A stretch of 64,000 bases of DNA, from NCBI RefSeq assembly GCF_920987055.1, contig NZ_CAKLBX010000001.1:186001-250000 (forward strand), read 5' to 3'. The stretch is from Novosphingobium sp. CECT 9465 (lineage in GTDB: Bacteria; Pseudomonadota; Alphaproteobacteria; Sphingomonadales; Sphingomonadaceae). Below the pieces are notes generated by a model. That model saw only the letters and a list, made by a program, of their open reading frames with translations. It ran no database searches and was not told the DNA's origin. Position numbers and translations under genes: made by a program. Numbering within the stretch: the stretch's first letter is position 1; the number at the start of each line of letters is the position of its first letter. Below, piece by piece: positions 35,145-44,494 of the stretch.

Positions 35145-37526
35145 ATGGCAAGCCGGGCAGCATCGAACGCACGCGGAAGTGGCGCAGACTGGCGCGCCGT
35201 GCTGCGCCGTTCCCTGCGCCGCAGCCTTGAACTGATCGGCGGCGGTGTGCTGGTGGGCGTACTGGTGTTCCTTGCGCTGTCGCTGGTCAGCTATACGCAG
35301 ACCGATCCTTCGGGCAGCACGGCTTCGGGCAGCCCGGTCGAAAACTGGATGGGTATTCCGGGCGCGTGGGCGGCCGAACGCGTCCTGCTGTTCTTCGGCC
35401 TGCCCGGCGCGCTGTTTTTGCCGCTGTTGTGGGTGTTTGCGCGCCGCCTGTGGGATGCCGAAAGCGACCTGATCGATGGCGACGACGAGGAGGGCGAGGC
35501 ATCTTCCCCGCGCTGGTGGCGGCCGACGCTGCTGCTGTTCGTGGCGATGGCGCTGGTCGGCACTGCGCTTGCGCTGTGGGGCGCCAGCGCAGGTAGCCGT
35601 CTTCCTGCCGGGCTGGGCGGCATGGCGGGCCTGCTGGGTGCGGCAGCGATTACCGCGCTTGCCAATCTGATCCCGCAAGCGGAGGCGTGGTGGATCACCG
35701 GGCCGCTGGGCCTGATCGTATTGGGCGGCGGTATCGCCATCGCCAGCCGTGTCTTCGCGTTCGACTGGGGCCGGATGTTGAGCCTTCCGCCATTCCTGCG
35801 CCGCGCGCCGCGCGCTGATATGGGCGATGACGAGGAGCCTGTCGTGGCGACGCCCAAAAAGGCCCGCCGCGAAAAGGAAGCGCGGGCGGTTGCCGAATCA
35901 ATCGATATCGAAGCCTCGCTCGCTCCGCGCAAGCCGACCGAGATTTCCGATCCGAGCCGCAATCCGCCGCCCGCCGCCGCACAACCCAAGGCGCGGCAGG
36001 GCGATCTGTTCGACAAGTACGAACTGCCCTCGATCGAAATCCTCGTCGAAGCGCCCGCGGGATCGGCCCAGAAGATCGACAAGCTCGCGCTCGAACGCAA
36101 CGCCCGCCTGCTCGAAAACGTGCTCGACGATTTCAACGTCAAGGGTGAGATTACGGCCGTGCGCACCGGCCCGGTCGTCACCATGTACGAACTGGAACCG
36201 GCCCCCGGCATCAAGGCCAGCCGCGTGATCGGGCTGGCCGATGACATCGCCCGCAATATGAGCGCGATCTCGGCGCGTGTGTCTGCCATCCCCGGTCGCA
36301 CGGTCATGGGCATCGAACTGCCCAACGCGATCCGAGACATGGTCAGCTTCCGCGAACTCGTCGCCTGCGAAAAGTTCGCCAGTTCGAAGGTGCTTCTGCC
36401 GATCATTCTGGGCAAGGACATTTCGGGCGAACCGATCGTGGCCGACCTTGCCACCATGCCGCACTTGCTGGTTGCGGGCACCACCGGATCGGGCAAGTCG
36501 GTCGGTCTCAACTGCATCCTGCTTTCGCTGCTCTATCGCCTCACGCCCGCGCAGTGCCGGTTAATTCTCGTCGATCCCAAGGTGTTGGAACTGAAGTCTT
36601 ATGATGACATTCCGCACCTGCTCTCGCCGGTTGTCACCGAGCCTGCCAAGGCGGTCCGCGCGCTGAAATGGGCGGTTGAGGAAATGGAGCGGCGCTACCG
36701 CCAGATGTCGTCCATTGCCGTGCGCAATATCTCCGGCTTCAATGAAAAGGTTCGCGCTGCGCAGGCCAAGGGCAAGCCGCTGGGCCGCCGCATCCAGGTG
36801 GGCTTCGATCCCGATACGGGCGAAGAACTGTTCGAGGAACAGCAGCTCGAATACGAAGTGCTGCCCCAGATCGTGGTCATCGTCGATGAACTCGCCGATC
36901 TCATGGTCACTGTCGGCAAGGAAATCGAAGTCCTGATCCAGCGGCTTTCGCAAAAGAGCCGCGCTGCCGGGATTCACCTGATCATGGCCACGCAGCGCCC
37001 GTCGGTCGATGTCATCACCGGCGTGATCAAGGCCAACCTCCCCACCCGCATCAGCTTTGCCGTGACCAGCCGCATCGACAGCCGCACCATCCTTGGCGAA
37101 CAGGGCGCCGAGCAATTGCTGGGCAAGGGCGATATGCTCTACAAGCCCAATACTGACCCGATCAAGCGCGTCCACGGCCCGTTCGTATCTGACGAAGAGG
37201 TTGAAAAGGTTGCCGATCACTGGCGCAGCCAGGGCAGCCCCGACTATGTCGATTCGGTCACTGAAGAGCCGGAAGACGGCGGCTTCGGCTTTGACGACAT
37301 CGATGGTGCGTCCGATAATCCCGAAGATCGCAAGTATCGCCAGGTCTGCCAACTTGTATTCGAAAGCCAGAAGGCATCGGCAAGCTGGATTCAGCGTCAG
37401 ATGGGCGTGGGCTATAATACAGCGTCGAAATGGATTGAACGGATGGAAGCGGATGGCCTTGTCGGCCCGGCAAACCACGTCGGGCGCCGCGAAATCTATC
37501 GCGACAAGGATGGCAACGTGCTGTGA
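35145..37526 (+). CDS. ftsK: DNA translocase FtsK
   Basis: A 793-aa septum-associated DNA pump that clears chromosome ends and activates XerCD at dif. Four hydrophobic segments lie in residues about 30-215, followed by an Ala/Pro/charged linker. The motor has Walker A GTTGSGKSV (about 445-453) and Walker B VVIVDELADLM (about 578-588). The C-terminal gamma winged helix (SWIQRQMGVGYNTASKWIERM) would read KOPS. The linker is short relative to E. coli FtsK, as usual in alphaproteobacteria. Confidence 0.95.
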   Translation: MASRAASNARGSGADWRAVLRRSLRRSLELIGGGVLVGVLVFLALSLVSYTQTDPSGSTASGSPVENWMGIPGAWAAERVLLFFGLPGALFLPLLWVFARRLWDAESDLIDGDDEEGEASSPRWWRPTLLLFVAMALVGTALALWGASAGSRLPAGLGGMAGLLGAAAITALANLIPQAEAWWITGPLGLIVLGGGIAIASRVFAFDWGRMLSLPPFLRRAPRADMGDDEEPVVATPKKARREKEARAVAESIDIEASLAPRKPTEISDPSRNPPPAAAQPKARQGDLFDKYELPSIEILVEAPAGSAQKIDKLALERNARLLENVLDDFNVKGEITAVRTGPVVTMYELEPAPGIKASRVIGLADDIARNMSAISARVSAIPGRTVMGIELPNAIRDMVSFRELVACEKFASSKVLLPIILGKDISGEPIVADLATMPHLLVAGTTGSGKSVGLNCILLSLLYRLTPAQCRLILVDPKVLELKSYDDIPHLLSPVVTEPAKAVRALKWAVEEMERRYRQMSSIAVRNISGFNEKVRAAQAKGKPLGRRIQVGFDPDTGEELFEEQQLEYEVLPQIVVIVDELADLMVTVGKEIEVLIQRLSQKSRAAGIHLIMATQRPSVDVITGVIKANLPTRISFAVTSRIDSRTILGEQGAEQLLGKGDMLYKPNTDPIKRVHGPFVSDEEVEKVADHWRSQGSPDYVDSVTEEPEDGGFGFDDIDGASDNPEDRKYRQVCQLVFESQKASASWIQRQMGVGYNTASKWIERMEADGLVGPANHVGRREIYRDKDGNVL

Positions 37527-37625
37527 AATGATCGCTCAATTCTGAACAATTCGGTTTGGGCACATCATTGTATTATTGGTGGTGATGTTAACCGGCCTCT
37601 AATCTTGTCGGCCTAGATCATATCA

Positions 37626-39374
37626 ATGGCTTGGACTTGCGGAAGATGGCTGTGGCTTTTCGTTCTGCTGTTGGCGGGATTGGCGCCCGTCACGGCGGCT
37701 GCGGAAATCGTGCCGGTCGGGCCGGTATGCCACGCCGATGCGGCTGCCACTGAATCGCTGTCTGCCATCTCCCGCGATCCACAACGCTGGCGCTGCGACA
37801 ACAGTCGGTGGAGCCTTTCAGCCGAAGCCGTCGTCATAACTTTTGACCTGGGCCGCGATGAAGGGCGCCCGTTGCCGCAAAGCCTGACGACGCATACGGG
37901 CCATTTTGAACGTATCGACATTGGCCTGATCGACGATCGGGGCAGGGCGCGCTGGTCGTCCTGGTCGCCCGCCGATCTTCCGCACCTTTCTACCGGGCCA
38001 TACATGTCCCTGCCGCTCGGCAAGGTTGATTCGTCCATACGGCAGGTCGCGGTGCGGGTGGTTCGGCCCTGGAGCAAGACGACTCTGAGCGAAATGCACC
38101 TCGATTCCGAACCGCGCGGCACGGGGTGGCCCCTGCACAGGATCGTGGCAATGGCTGCGATCTGCGGCATGCTGCTGGTGCCATTGCTGATCAACACCGC
38201 ATTCTATTCGGTCATGCCCGAACGCTATGTGATCTGGCACCTCGTGATGGTGGCAGCAATGCTGGGGCAGGCGGGTTTTGCCACCGGCTTCGTCCACCTG
38301 CTGGCCGATACCAGCCCGATGCTGGAATGGCAGGCATCGAACCTGGCCTTTGCCGCGATGGTCGGGGCGGCACTGATGTTTGCCGCCACCTTCATTGAAC
38401 CGGACAAGCTTCATCCCTCCTTGCGCCAACTGGCGGTGCGTACCGCTCCGCTCATGCTCGTCGTCGGTGTGCTTTCGTGCATTCCGCTGGAAGCGGTGCG
38501 CCCGCATTCCGCGCCCGCCATGCACATCGCGATTGGCATTGCGATTGCTGTCATCGTGGCGATCATGATTGACGCGTCGCGTCGCGGCAGCAAGGCAGTC
38601 CGGTTCCAGATCGTGGGCTGGACTCCGGTGCTTATCGTAGGCAGCTACCGCATCCTTGCCTATGTCGTGCCGGCATTGCGGCCGACAGAAGCGATCGTCA
38701 CCTATCAGCTGGCATTGGCACTGGAAGTGCTGGTCACCGCGCTCGGCATTGTAAGCCGCTTTGTCGAAGTGCGCCAGCAGCGCGATGTTGCGACTGCCCG
38801 CGCCATCGAACTCGAAGGTGTGGCAGGGCGCGATCCGCTGACCGGTCTGCGCAACCGGCGCTCGATCGAACGGCGCTTCGATGAACTGTTCCGCACAGGC
38901 TTTCGTACCATGGCGGTGATTGATCTCGACCAGTTCAAGTCAGTCAATGACACGCATGGCCACGCTGTGGGTGATGTGGTGTTGCGCAGCGCGGCGGCGG
39001 CGCTGCTTGATGATCGCGATACCAAGGCGATCCGCATGGGCGGCGAGGAGTTCCTGCTCCTGCTGCGAGGCCCTGATTCCGCCAGCCGGGCCGAGCGTTG
39101 CCGTCGTGCAATCACGTCGCGCATTGCTGCCGAAGTGCAGGGCCTTGACCGCATGGTCACCGCCAGCATGGGACTGGTGGAACATGATATGCATGGCACG
39201 TTGCAGATCGAATTCGTGACGCTCTACGCCCGATGCGACCAGCTACTTTATGAAGCCAAGCGGCTCGGCCGGAATCGTACGATGAAGGAGCGGGTAACGG
39301 GGTTCGAAGCAGCCCGCACTCCGGTTCCTCACAATGCCCCGGCTGAAACAGGTTTGTCATCGACGGGCCTATGA
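37626..39374 (+). CDS. Exported-sensor diguanylate cyclase (7TM-type, GGDEF)
   Basis: A 582-aa protein. A signal peptide (LWLFVLLLAGLAPVTAAAE) is followed by a periplasmic domain of about 150 residues, seven hydrophobic helices (about 175-380), a short coil and a GGDEF domain with active MGGEEFLLLL. The layout matches 7TMR-DISM receptors. The position of the RxxD inhibitory site reads DRDT, so product inhibition is probably lost. Its 3' end overlaps convergent ohrR by 46 bp. Confidence 0.9.
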   Translation: MAWTCGRWLWLFVLLLAGLAPVTAAAEIVPVGPVCHADAAATESLSAISRDPQRWRCDNSRWSLSAEAVVITFDLGRDEGRPLPQSLTTHTGHFERIDIGLIDDRGRARWSSWSPADLPHLSTGPYMSLPLGKVDSSIRQVAVRVVRPWSKTTLSEMHLDSEPRGTGWPLHRIVAMAAICGMLLVPLLINTAFYSVMPERYVIWHLVMVAAMLGQAGFATGFVHLLADTSPMLEWQASNLAFAAMVGAALMFAATFIEPDKLHPSLRQLAVRTAPLMLVVGVLSCIPLEAVRPHSAPAMHIAIGIAIAVIVAIMIDASRRGSKAVRFQIVGWTPVLIVGSYRILAYVVPALRPTEAIVTYQLALALEVLVTALGIVSRFVEVRQQRDVATARAIELEGVAGRDPLTGLRNRRSIERRFDELFRTGFRTMAVIDLDQFKSVNDTHGHAVGDVVLRSAAAALLDDRDTKAIRMGGEEFLLLLRGPDSASRAERCRRAITSRIAAEVQGLDRMVTASMGLVEHDMHGTLQIEFVTLYARCDQLLYEAKRLGRNRTMKERVTGFEAARTPVPHNAPAETGLSSTGL

Positions 39375-39811
39375 ACCGTAAGCGCCGTCACCATGCCTTG
39401 CACGGCATCGCGCAACGCGTCCAGTTCTGCCGAAGACAGCGCCAGCTCTCGCGCCAGCGTGGCGGGCACGCGACTGGCCGGCTCACGCAAGGCGCGCCCC
39501 TTTTCGGTCAGCGTTACGAGCACACGGCGTTCATCCGATGGATCGCGCAGCCGGGTGATCAGTTCCGCAGCTTCCATCCGTTTCAGCAGCGGGGTAAGTG
39601 TGCCGCTGTCAAGGTGCAGCCGCTCACCCAGCGAGCCCACGGTCTGCGGTGCCTTTTCCCACAGCACCAGCATGACCAGATACTGGAGATAGGTAAGCCC
39701 GATTTTATCGAGCACGGGCCGGTAAAGGCGGGTCAGCAGATTTGAGGCAGCGTAAAGCGGGAAGCATACCTGCCGGTCGAGACGCAAAAGATCGTCAATG
39801 TCGTCCGGCAT
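39329..39811 (-). CDS. ohrR: Organic-peroxide-sensing repressor OhrR (MarR family)
   Basis: A 160-aa MarR-type regulator. The N-terminus LDRQVCFPLYAASNLLTRLY contains the single reactive Cys typical of OhrR, and GLTYLQYLVMLVLWE follows. The wing and recognition helix are in RLHLDSGTLTPLLKRMEAAELI. Oxidation of the Cys by organic hydroperoxides releases it from DNA. It lies 27 bp after ohr in the same direction, so the two form an operon under the operator at 40304. Confidence 0.93.
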   Translation of the reverse strand: MPDDIDDLLRLDRQVCFPLYAASNLLTRLYRPVLDKIGLTYLQYLVMLVLWEKAPQTVGSLGERLHLDSGTLTPLLKRMEAAELITRLRDPSDERRVLVTLTEKGRALREPASRVPATLARELALSSAELDALRDAVQGMVTALTVHRPVDDKPVSAGAL

Positions 39812-39838
39812 GGCAACTCCCCGCTTTCGCGTTTGTCC

Positions 39839-40264
39839 TTAGTGGGTCGTGACGGTGATTGCGACGTCAATGTTGCCCTTTACCGCGTTGGAATAAGGGC
39901 AGACCGCGTGTGCCTGGCCGACTATCGCTTCTGCAGTGGCCTGATCGATCCCGGCAATCGCCACGTCCAGCGCTACCGAAAGGGCAAAGCCGCCGCTGCC
40001 GTTGGGGGCCATGCCCACTTCGGCCACGACGGTAATGTCATTGTCGCGCACCTTTGCGGCCTGGTTGCGGGTGACGTGAATCACCGCGTTTTCAAAACAC
40101 GCGGCATAGCCGGCTGCAAACAGTTGCTCCGGGTTGGTTGCACCGCCCTTGCCGCCAAGCGCAGGCGGCAGGGCAAGGCTCATTTCGAGCAAGCCGTCAT
40201 CGCTGCGGATCGTGCCGCTGCGGCCGCCAATCGCGGTGACCCTGGTGCTGTACAAAGTGCTCAT
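39839..40264 (-). CDS. ohr: Organic hydroperoxide reductase Ohr
   Basis: A 141-aa OsmC/Ohr-family thiol peroxidase that reduces organic hydroperoxides. The two catalytic cysteines are in FAAGYAACFENAV and AHAVCPYSNA. ATG 40264 follows AAGGAG at good spacing; an upstream Met at 40306 falls in the operator region and is rejected. It is the first gene of the ohr-ohrR operon. Confidence 0.95.
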   Translation of the reverse strand: MSTLYSTRVTAIGGRSGTIRSDDGLLEMSLALPPALGGKGGATNPEQLFAAGYAACFENAVIHVTRNQAAKVRDNDITVVAEVGMAPNGSGGFALSVALDVAIAGIDQATAEAIVGQAHAVCPYSNAVKGNIDVAITVTTH

Positions 40265-40303
40265 GCGAATCTCCTTCGTGATCGACGAAGGTCTTCTAGA
40301 CCG

Positions 40304-40329
40304 CAATTAGATTGTGTACAATATAATTG
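40304..40329. promoter_or_regulatory. OhrR operator upstream of ohr
   Basis: A 26-bp near-palindrome with outer arms CAATTA/TAATTG and inner arms ATTGT/ACAAT, 40 bp before the ohr start. AT-rich palindromes of this form are the known OhrR target. It lies 10 bp before the end of the opposite neighbour, ptrB. Confidence 0.7.
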
Positions 40330-40338
40330 TTAAAAATA

Positions 40339-42420
40339 TTATCCTTGGTCAGCCACACCCAGCTGCCAGAGAATGAAGGCGAATTCCTCTGCCGTTTCCT
40401 TGAGCGATTCGAACCGGCCGGATTTTCCGCCATGCCCTGCGCCCATGTTGGTCTTGAGGATCAGCTCATTGGCATCGGTTTTCACTTCGCGCAGCCTGGC
40501 CACCCATTTGGCCGGTTCCCAGTAAGTCACGCGCGGATCGTTCAGCCCCGCCGTGACCATCAGCGGCGGATAGTCCTGCGCGCGGACCTGATCATAGGGC
40601 GAATAGGACTGGATCAGTTCGAACGCGGCCTTGTCCTCGATCGGATTGCCCCATTCGGGCCATTCGCCTGGCGTCAGCGGCAGGTCTGCATCCAGCATCG
40701 TTGCCAGCACATCGACGAACGGCACATGCGCCACCACCGCGCCCCACAGGCCTGGGTCCGAATTGATCACCGCACCCATCAGTTCGCCGCCCGCCGATCC
40801 GCCCGAAATGCTGATCCTGCCAGCTTGGGTGAAGCCGCGCTCGATCAGGCCTTTGGCCACATCGACAAAATCGTTGAAGGTGTTGGTGCGCGCTTCCAGC
40901 TTGCCCGCCTTGTACCACGCCCGGCCCAGATCATCACCGCCCCGGATATGCGCGATGGCATAAGCAAAGCCGCGATCCACAAGGCTGAGGCGCGTGGTCG
41001 AAAACCCCGGCCCGATGGCAATGCCATAAGCGCCGTAGCCATAAAGGTGCAAAGGACCGCCCGCGGCCCGATCCTTGCGCCACACCACCGAGACCGGCAC
41101 CATCGTGCCATCGCGCGCTTCGATTTCCAGCCGCGCGGTTTCGTAAAGGGAGGCGTCGTACCCGCTGGGGATTTCCTGCACCTTGAGCAATTTCAGGCTG
41201 CGCGTGGCCACATCGTAATCGAACGACGATGCCGGGCTGACCATCGATTCATAGCCGACCCGCAGCACCTGCATCGTCCATTCGGGATTGTCGCCCAGCG
41301 ATGCTTCATAACTGGCTTCGGGAAAATCAATGGGTTCGATCCGCGCCGGATCGTCGTAGTAACGGATCTCGATGCGATCCAGCCCGCGCACCCGGCCTTC
41401 GACCACATAGAAATCGCGGAACAGCTCGAACCCGGTGAGGTAAAAATCGTCCGACCCTTCGATCAGCGTGGTCCATTCGCCCGGATTGGACAGCGGTGCG
41501 GTTGCCAGCCGGAAGTTCTCGTGCGCGTCGTTGGTGTGGATGTACAGAACGGCGTCGCGCTCATCGACATCGTACTCCACGCCTGTCTGCCGCGCCTTCA
41601 CCAGAATCGGCGGGGCCAGCGGATCGTTTGCGGGCACCAGCCGCGTTTCGCCGGTTTCATGATCGCCGGTCGAGATGATCAGCCACTGCTCGTTGGCTGA
41701 AAGCGCCGCGCCCACGCGGAAACCTTCGTCATCCTCGTGATACAGTTCGACATCGTTTTCCAGCGGCTGGCCGATCCAGTGCAGCCGCGCGTTGTCTGTC
41801 CGCCAGTTTTCGTTGGCGAGGGAATAGACCAGCCCGGTATCGCCCGCGACCCAGATCAGGCCGGATAACGTACCGGGAATCTCGTCGGCCAGCACTTCGC
41901 CGGTGGCAATCACCTTGATCCGCGCGGTGAAGCGTTCCGATCCGTTGTCGTCCACAGACCACGCCAGCTTCGTGCCGTCGGTCGATACGGCAATCGCGCC
42001 AAGGCGGAAATATTCGACGCCATCGGCCAGCGCCACTTCGTCGAGAATCAACTCGTCCGCGCTGCCATCGTCGGTCGCGCCAACCGGGCGGCGCCACCAC
42101 TTCTTGTATTCCGCGCCTTCCTCGTATTCGATCCAGTACAGGAAATTGCCGTCCTTCTGCGGCACCGATTTGTCGGCTTCCTTGATCCGTCCGCGCATTT
42201 CGGTGAACAGTGCATCGATCACCGGCTTGCGTTCGGCCATGCGGCTTTCGAACCAGGCGTTCTCGGCCTCCAGATGGGCGAGCACGTCCTTGTCCGTTAC
42301 CTGGGGGTAGCCCGGATCGCGCAGCCACGCGTAGTCGTCGGTCACGGTCAGGCCGTGGTGCGAAAAGGTGTGGGGCTTTTTCGGGGCGACGGGGGGTGTG
42401 GCAAGACTCATCCCTCGCAT
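40339..42420 (-). CDS. ptrB: Oligopeptidase B (S9 family serine peptidase)
   Basis: A 693-aa prolyl-oligopeptidase-family enzyme cleaving peptides after basic residues. The N-terminal propeller begins HHGLTVTDDYAWLRDPGYP. The catalytic triad is visible: Ser in SISGGSAGGELMG (about 541), Asp in AGLNDPRVTYWEP (about 626) and His in NMGAGHGGKSGR (about 661). The length is typical. An internal ATG at 42411 is an alternative start. It is divergent from pepP with 56 bp between. Confidence 0.94.
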   Translation of the reverse strand: MRGMSLATPPVAPKKPHTFSHHGLTVTDDYAWLRDPGYPQVTDKDVLAHLEAENAWFESRMAERKPVIDALFTEMRGRIKEADKSVPQKDGNFLYWIEYEEGAEYKKWWRRPVGATDDGSADELILDEVALADGVEYFRLGAIAVSTDGTKLAWSVDDNGSERFTARIKVIATGEVLADEIPGTLSGLIWVAGDTGLVYSLANENWRTDNARLHWIGQPLENDVELYHEDDEGFRVGAALSANEQWLIISTGDHETGETRLVPANDPLAPPILVKARQTGVEYDVDERDAVLYIHTNDAHENFRLATAPLSNPGEWTTLIEGSDDFYLTGFELFRDFYVVEGRVRGLDRIEIRYYDDPARIEPIDFPEASYEASLGDNPEWTMQVLRVGYESMVSPASSFDYDVATRSLKLLKVQEIPSGYDASLYETARLEIEARDGTMVPVSVVWRKDRAAGGPLHLYGYGAYGIAIGPGFSTTRLSLVDRGFAYAIAHIRGGDDLGRAWYKAGKLEARTNTFNDFVDVAKGLIERGFTQAGRISISGGSAGGELMGAVINSDPGLWGAVVAHVPFVDVLATMLDADLPLTPGEWPEWGNPIEDKAAFELIQSYSPYDQVRAQDYPPLMVTAGLNDPRVTYWEPAKWVARLREVKTDANELILKTNMGAGHGGKSGRFESLKETAEEFAFILWQLGVADQG

Positions 42421-42476
42421 CTATGGTGTGTGCATGATGCCCGCAAGGCGGGCTGACGCAGTTCAGGACAAGTCCC

Positions 42477-44294
42477 ATGTTGATGCACACACATGAAGCC
42501 CGCCTCGACGCCCTGCGCAAGCAATTGGCAGCCGATGGCCTCGACGGCTTCGTCATCCCGATTTCCGATGAACATATGAGCGAATATGTGGGGGCCTATG
42601 CCCAGCGGCTGGAATGGCTGACCGGCTTTGGCGGTTCGGCGGGCACGGCGGTTGTGCTGGCCGATCAGGCCGCGATCTTCGTCGATGGGCGCTACACGCT
42701 GCAAGTGCGCGATCAGGTGGACGGCACATTGTGGTCCTACGAATCGGTCCCGCAAACCAGCGTGGCGGCCTGGCTGGGCAAACATGCGCCGGAAGGTGCG
42801 CGCATCGGCTATGACGCCTGGCTTCACGCCAAGGGCTGGGCCGATGGCGTGGCGTTTGCGCTTCAGCCGCGAAACGCAACGCTCGTGCCGGTCACCAGCA
42901 ATCCCGTCGATGCCGTGTGGCAGGATCAGCCCGCGCCTTCGCTTGCCCCTGCCGTGCCCCACGCGGATGAACACGCAGGCAAATCAGCCCATGAAAAGCG
43001 CGCGGACGTTGCCGAATGGCTTGCTGCAAAGGGGCTGGACGCCGCCGTCGTCACCGCGCTCGATTCGGTGGCGTGGCTGCTCAACATTCGCGGCGCGGAC
43101 GTGGACCGGACGCCGGTGGCGCTGTCGTTCGTGATCGCGCATGCCGATGGCACCGCCGACCTGTTCATCGCGCCGGAAAAGGTGACCGCTGAATTGACCG
43201 CGCACCTCGGCAATGCCGTGCGGGTGCAATCGCGCGAAGCTTTCGTGCCCGCGCTCGAAGCGCTGAAGGGCCGCAAGGTCGCGGTTGATCCCGAACGCGC
43301 CGTTGCCGCCATCTTCCACGCGCTTGCAGATGCAGGCGCAAATGTGGTGCCCCTGACCGATCCCGTCGTCCTGCCCAAGGCGATCAAGAATCCGGCAGAA
43401 CAGGCGGGCCACCGCGCCGCCCAGGCGCGCGATGGCGCCGCGATTGCCCGCTTCCTGCGCTGGGTTGCCATGGAAGCACCCAAGGGCGGAGTGACAGAGT
43501 TGTCCGCCGCTGACCGTCTGCAAGTTTTCCGTGCCGAAGGAGGCCTGCTCAGGGACTTGTCGTTCGACACCATATCGGGCGCAGGTCCCAACGGCGCGGT
43601 GGTGCATTATCGCGTGAGCGAGGAAACCAGCCGCACGCTGGAGGCCAACAGCGTCTACCTTGTCGATTCGGGCGGGCAATATGTCGATGGCACCACCGAC
43701 ATCACCCGCACGGTGTGGATCGGCCCGGATGCGCCGCCCGCCGAGGTCAAGGACCGCTTTACCCGTGTGCTCAAGGGCCATATCGCGCTGGCCCGCGCCA
43801 TCTTTCCGAAAGGCACTGCTGGCAGCCAGCTCGATAGTTTCGCGCGTCAGTTCCTGTGGGCGGCGGGTCTCGATTACGCGCACGGCACCGGGCACGGCGT
43901 CGGCAGCTTCCTCTCGGTCCACGAAGGCCCGCAGCGTATTGCAAAGGCGGCGGGCGGGCAGGCCGGAACAGGGCAGGAGCTGTTTCCCGGCATGATCCTG
44001 TCAAACGAGCCGGGCTATTACAAAACCGGCGAATACGGTATCCGCATCGAAAATCTGGTGCTGGTCGAACAGCGTGAGATCACGGGCGCGGAAGGCGAGT
44101 TTTTCGGGTTCGAGACTCTCACGTTCGCTCCCATCGACCGCGCCCTGACAGACGTTGCGCTGCTGACGGGCGAAGAGCGCGCCTGGCTTGATGGCTATCA
44201 TGCGCAAGTCCAGGCCATCCTTGCACCGCAGCTTTCGGGCGCTGACCTGGCATGGCTGGAAGCGGCCTGCGCACCCTTGCACCGTGATGAATGA
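42477..44294 (+). CDS. pepP: Xaa-Pro aminopeptidase (M24B), eukaryotic-like length
   Basis: A 605-aa metallopeptidase removing N-terminal residues before proline. The domains are N-terminal creatinase-like, a second creatinase-like domain and a pita-bread catalytic domain. Metal ligands are visible in LVDSGGQYVDGTTDITRT (two Asp), HGTGHGVGSFLSVHEG (His), LSNEPGYY (Glu) and IRIENLVLV (Glu). The 600-residue form is common in alphaproteobacteria and eukaryotes, longer than E. coli PepP. Confidence 0.92.
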   Translation: MLMHTHEARLDALRKQLAADGLDGFVIPISDEHMSEYVGAYAQRLEWLTGFGGSAGTAVVLADQAAIFVDGRYTLQVRDQVDGTLWSYESVPQTSVAAWLGKHAPEGARIGYDAWLHAKGWADGVAFALQPRNATLVPVTSNPVDAVWQDQPAPSLAPAVPHADEHAGKSAHEKRADVAEWLAAKGLDAAVVTALDSVAWLLNIRGADVDRTPVALSFVIAHADGTADLFIAPEKVTAELTAHLGNAVRVQSREAFVPALEALKGRKVAVDPERAVAAIFHALADAGANVVPLTDPVVLPKAIKNPAEQAGHRAAQARDGAAIARFLRWVAMEAPKGGVTELSAADRLQVFRAEGGLLRDLSFDTISGAGPNGAVVHYRVSEETSRTLEANSVYLVDSGGQYVDGTTDITRTVWIGPDAPPAEVKDRFTRVLKGHIALARAIFPKGTAGSQLDSFARQFLWAAGLDYAHGTGHGVGSFLSVHEGPQRIAKAAGGQAGTGQELFPGMILSNEPGYYKTGEYGIRIENLVLVEQREITGAEGEFFGFETLTFAPIDRALTDVALLTGEERAWLDGYHAQVQAILAPQLSGADLAWLEAACAPLHRDE

Positions 44295-44306
44295 TCGGTC
44301 GAACCT

Positions 44307-44321
44307 GTGACAAATTGCGAC
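44307..44321 (+). promoter_or_regulatory. Candidate response-regulator direct repeat upstream of the EF-hand operon
   Basis: TGTGACAAA and TGCGACAAA repeat at exactly 10-bp spacing (GTGAC 44307, GCGAC 44317), as expected for an OmpR/PhoB-type dimer. It lies 174-188 bp before the EF-hand gene whose operon encodes such a regulator. Confidence 0.4.
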
Positions 44322-44378
44322 AAAGAAACGGCTTTTTCGGCATAGTCGCGCGACAAGGTGCTCCTACATAGGGTTCAT

Positions 44379-44464
44379 GGGAACTGCGGTCGTCCCCATC
44401 CAGTCCCCCTGGGCAAGGCTTCCCTCCCCCCTCTCCTTGCCAAAGGTGGATGGCCGCAGTTCCC
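44379..44464 (+). other. Nested stem-loop in the leader of the EF-hand operon
   Basis: A perfect 11-bp outer stem (GGGAACTGCGG 44379-44389 with 44454-44464), a 6-bp second stem (44396-44401 with 44448-44453) after a 6-nt bulge, and an inner 7-bp stem (GGCAAGG 44412-44418 with 44435-44441). It ends about 30 bp before the EF-hand start codon. It could be a cis-regulatory RNA. Confidence 0.45.
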
Positions 44465-44494
44465 ACCCTTTTACGCTCATGGGAGCACACGCTT

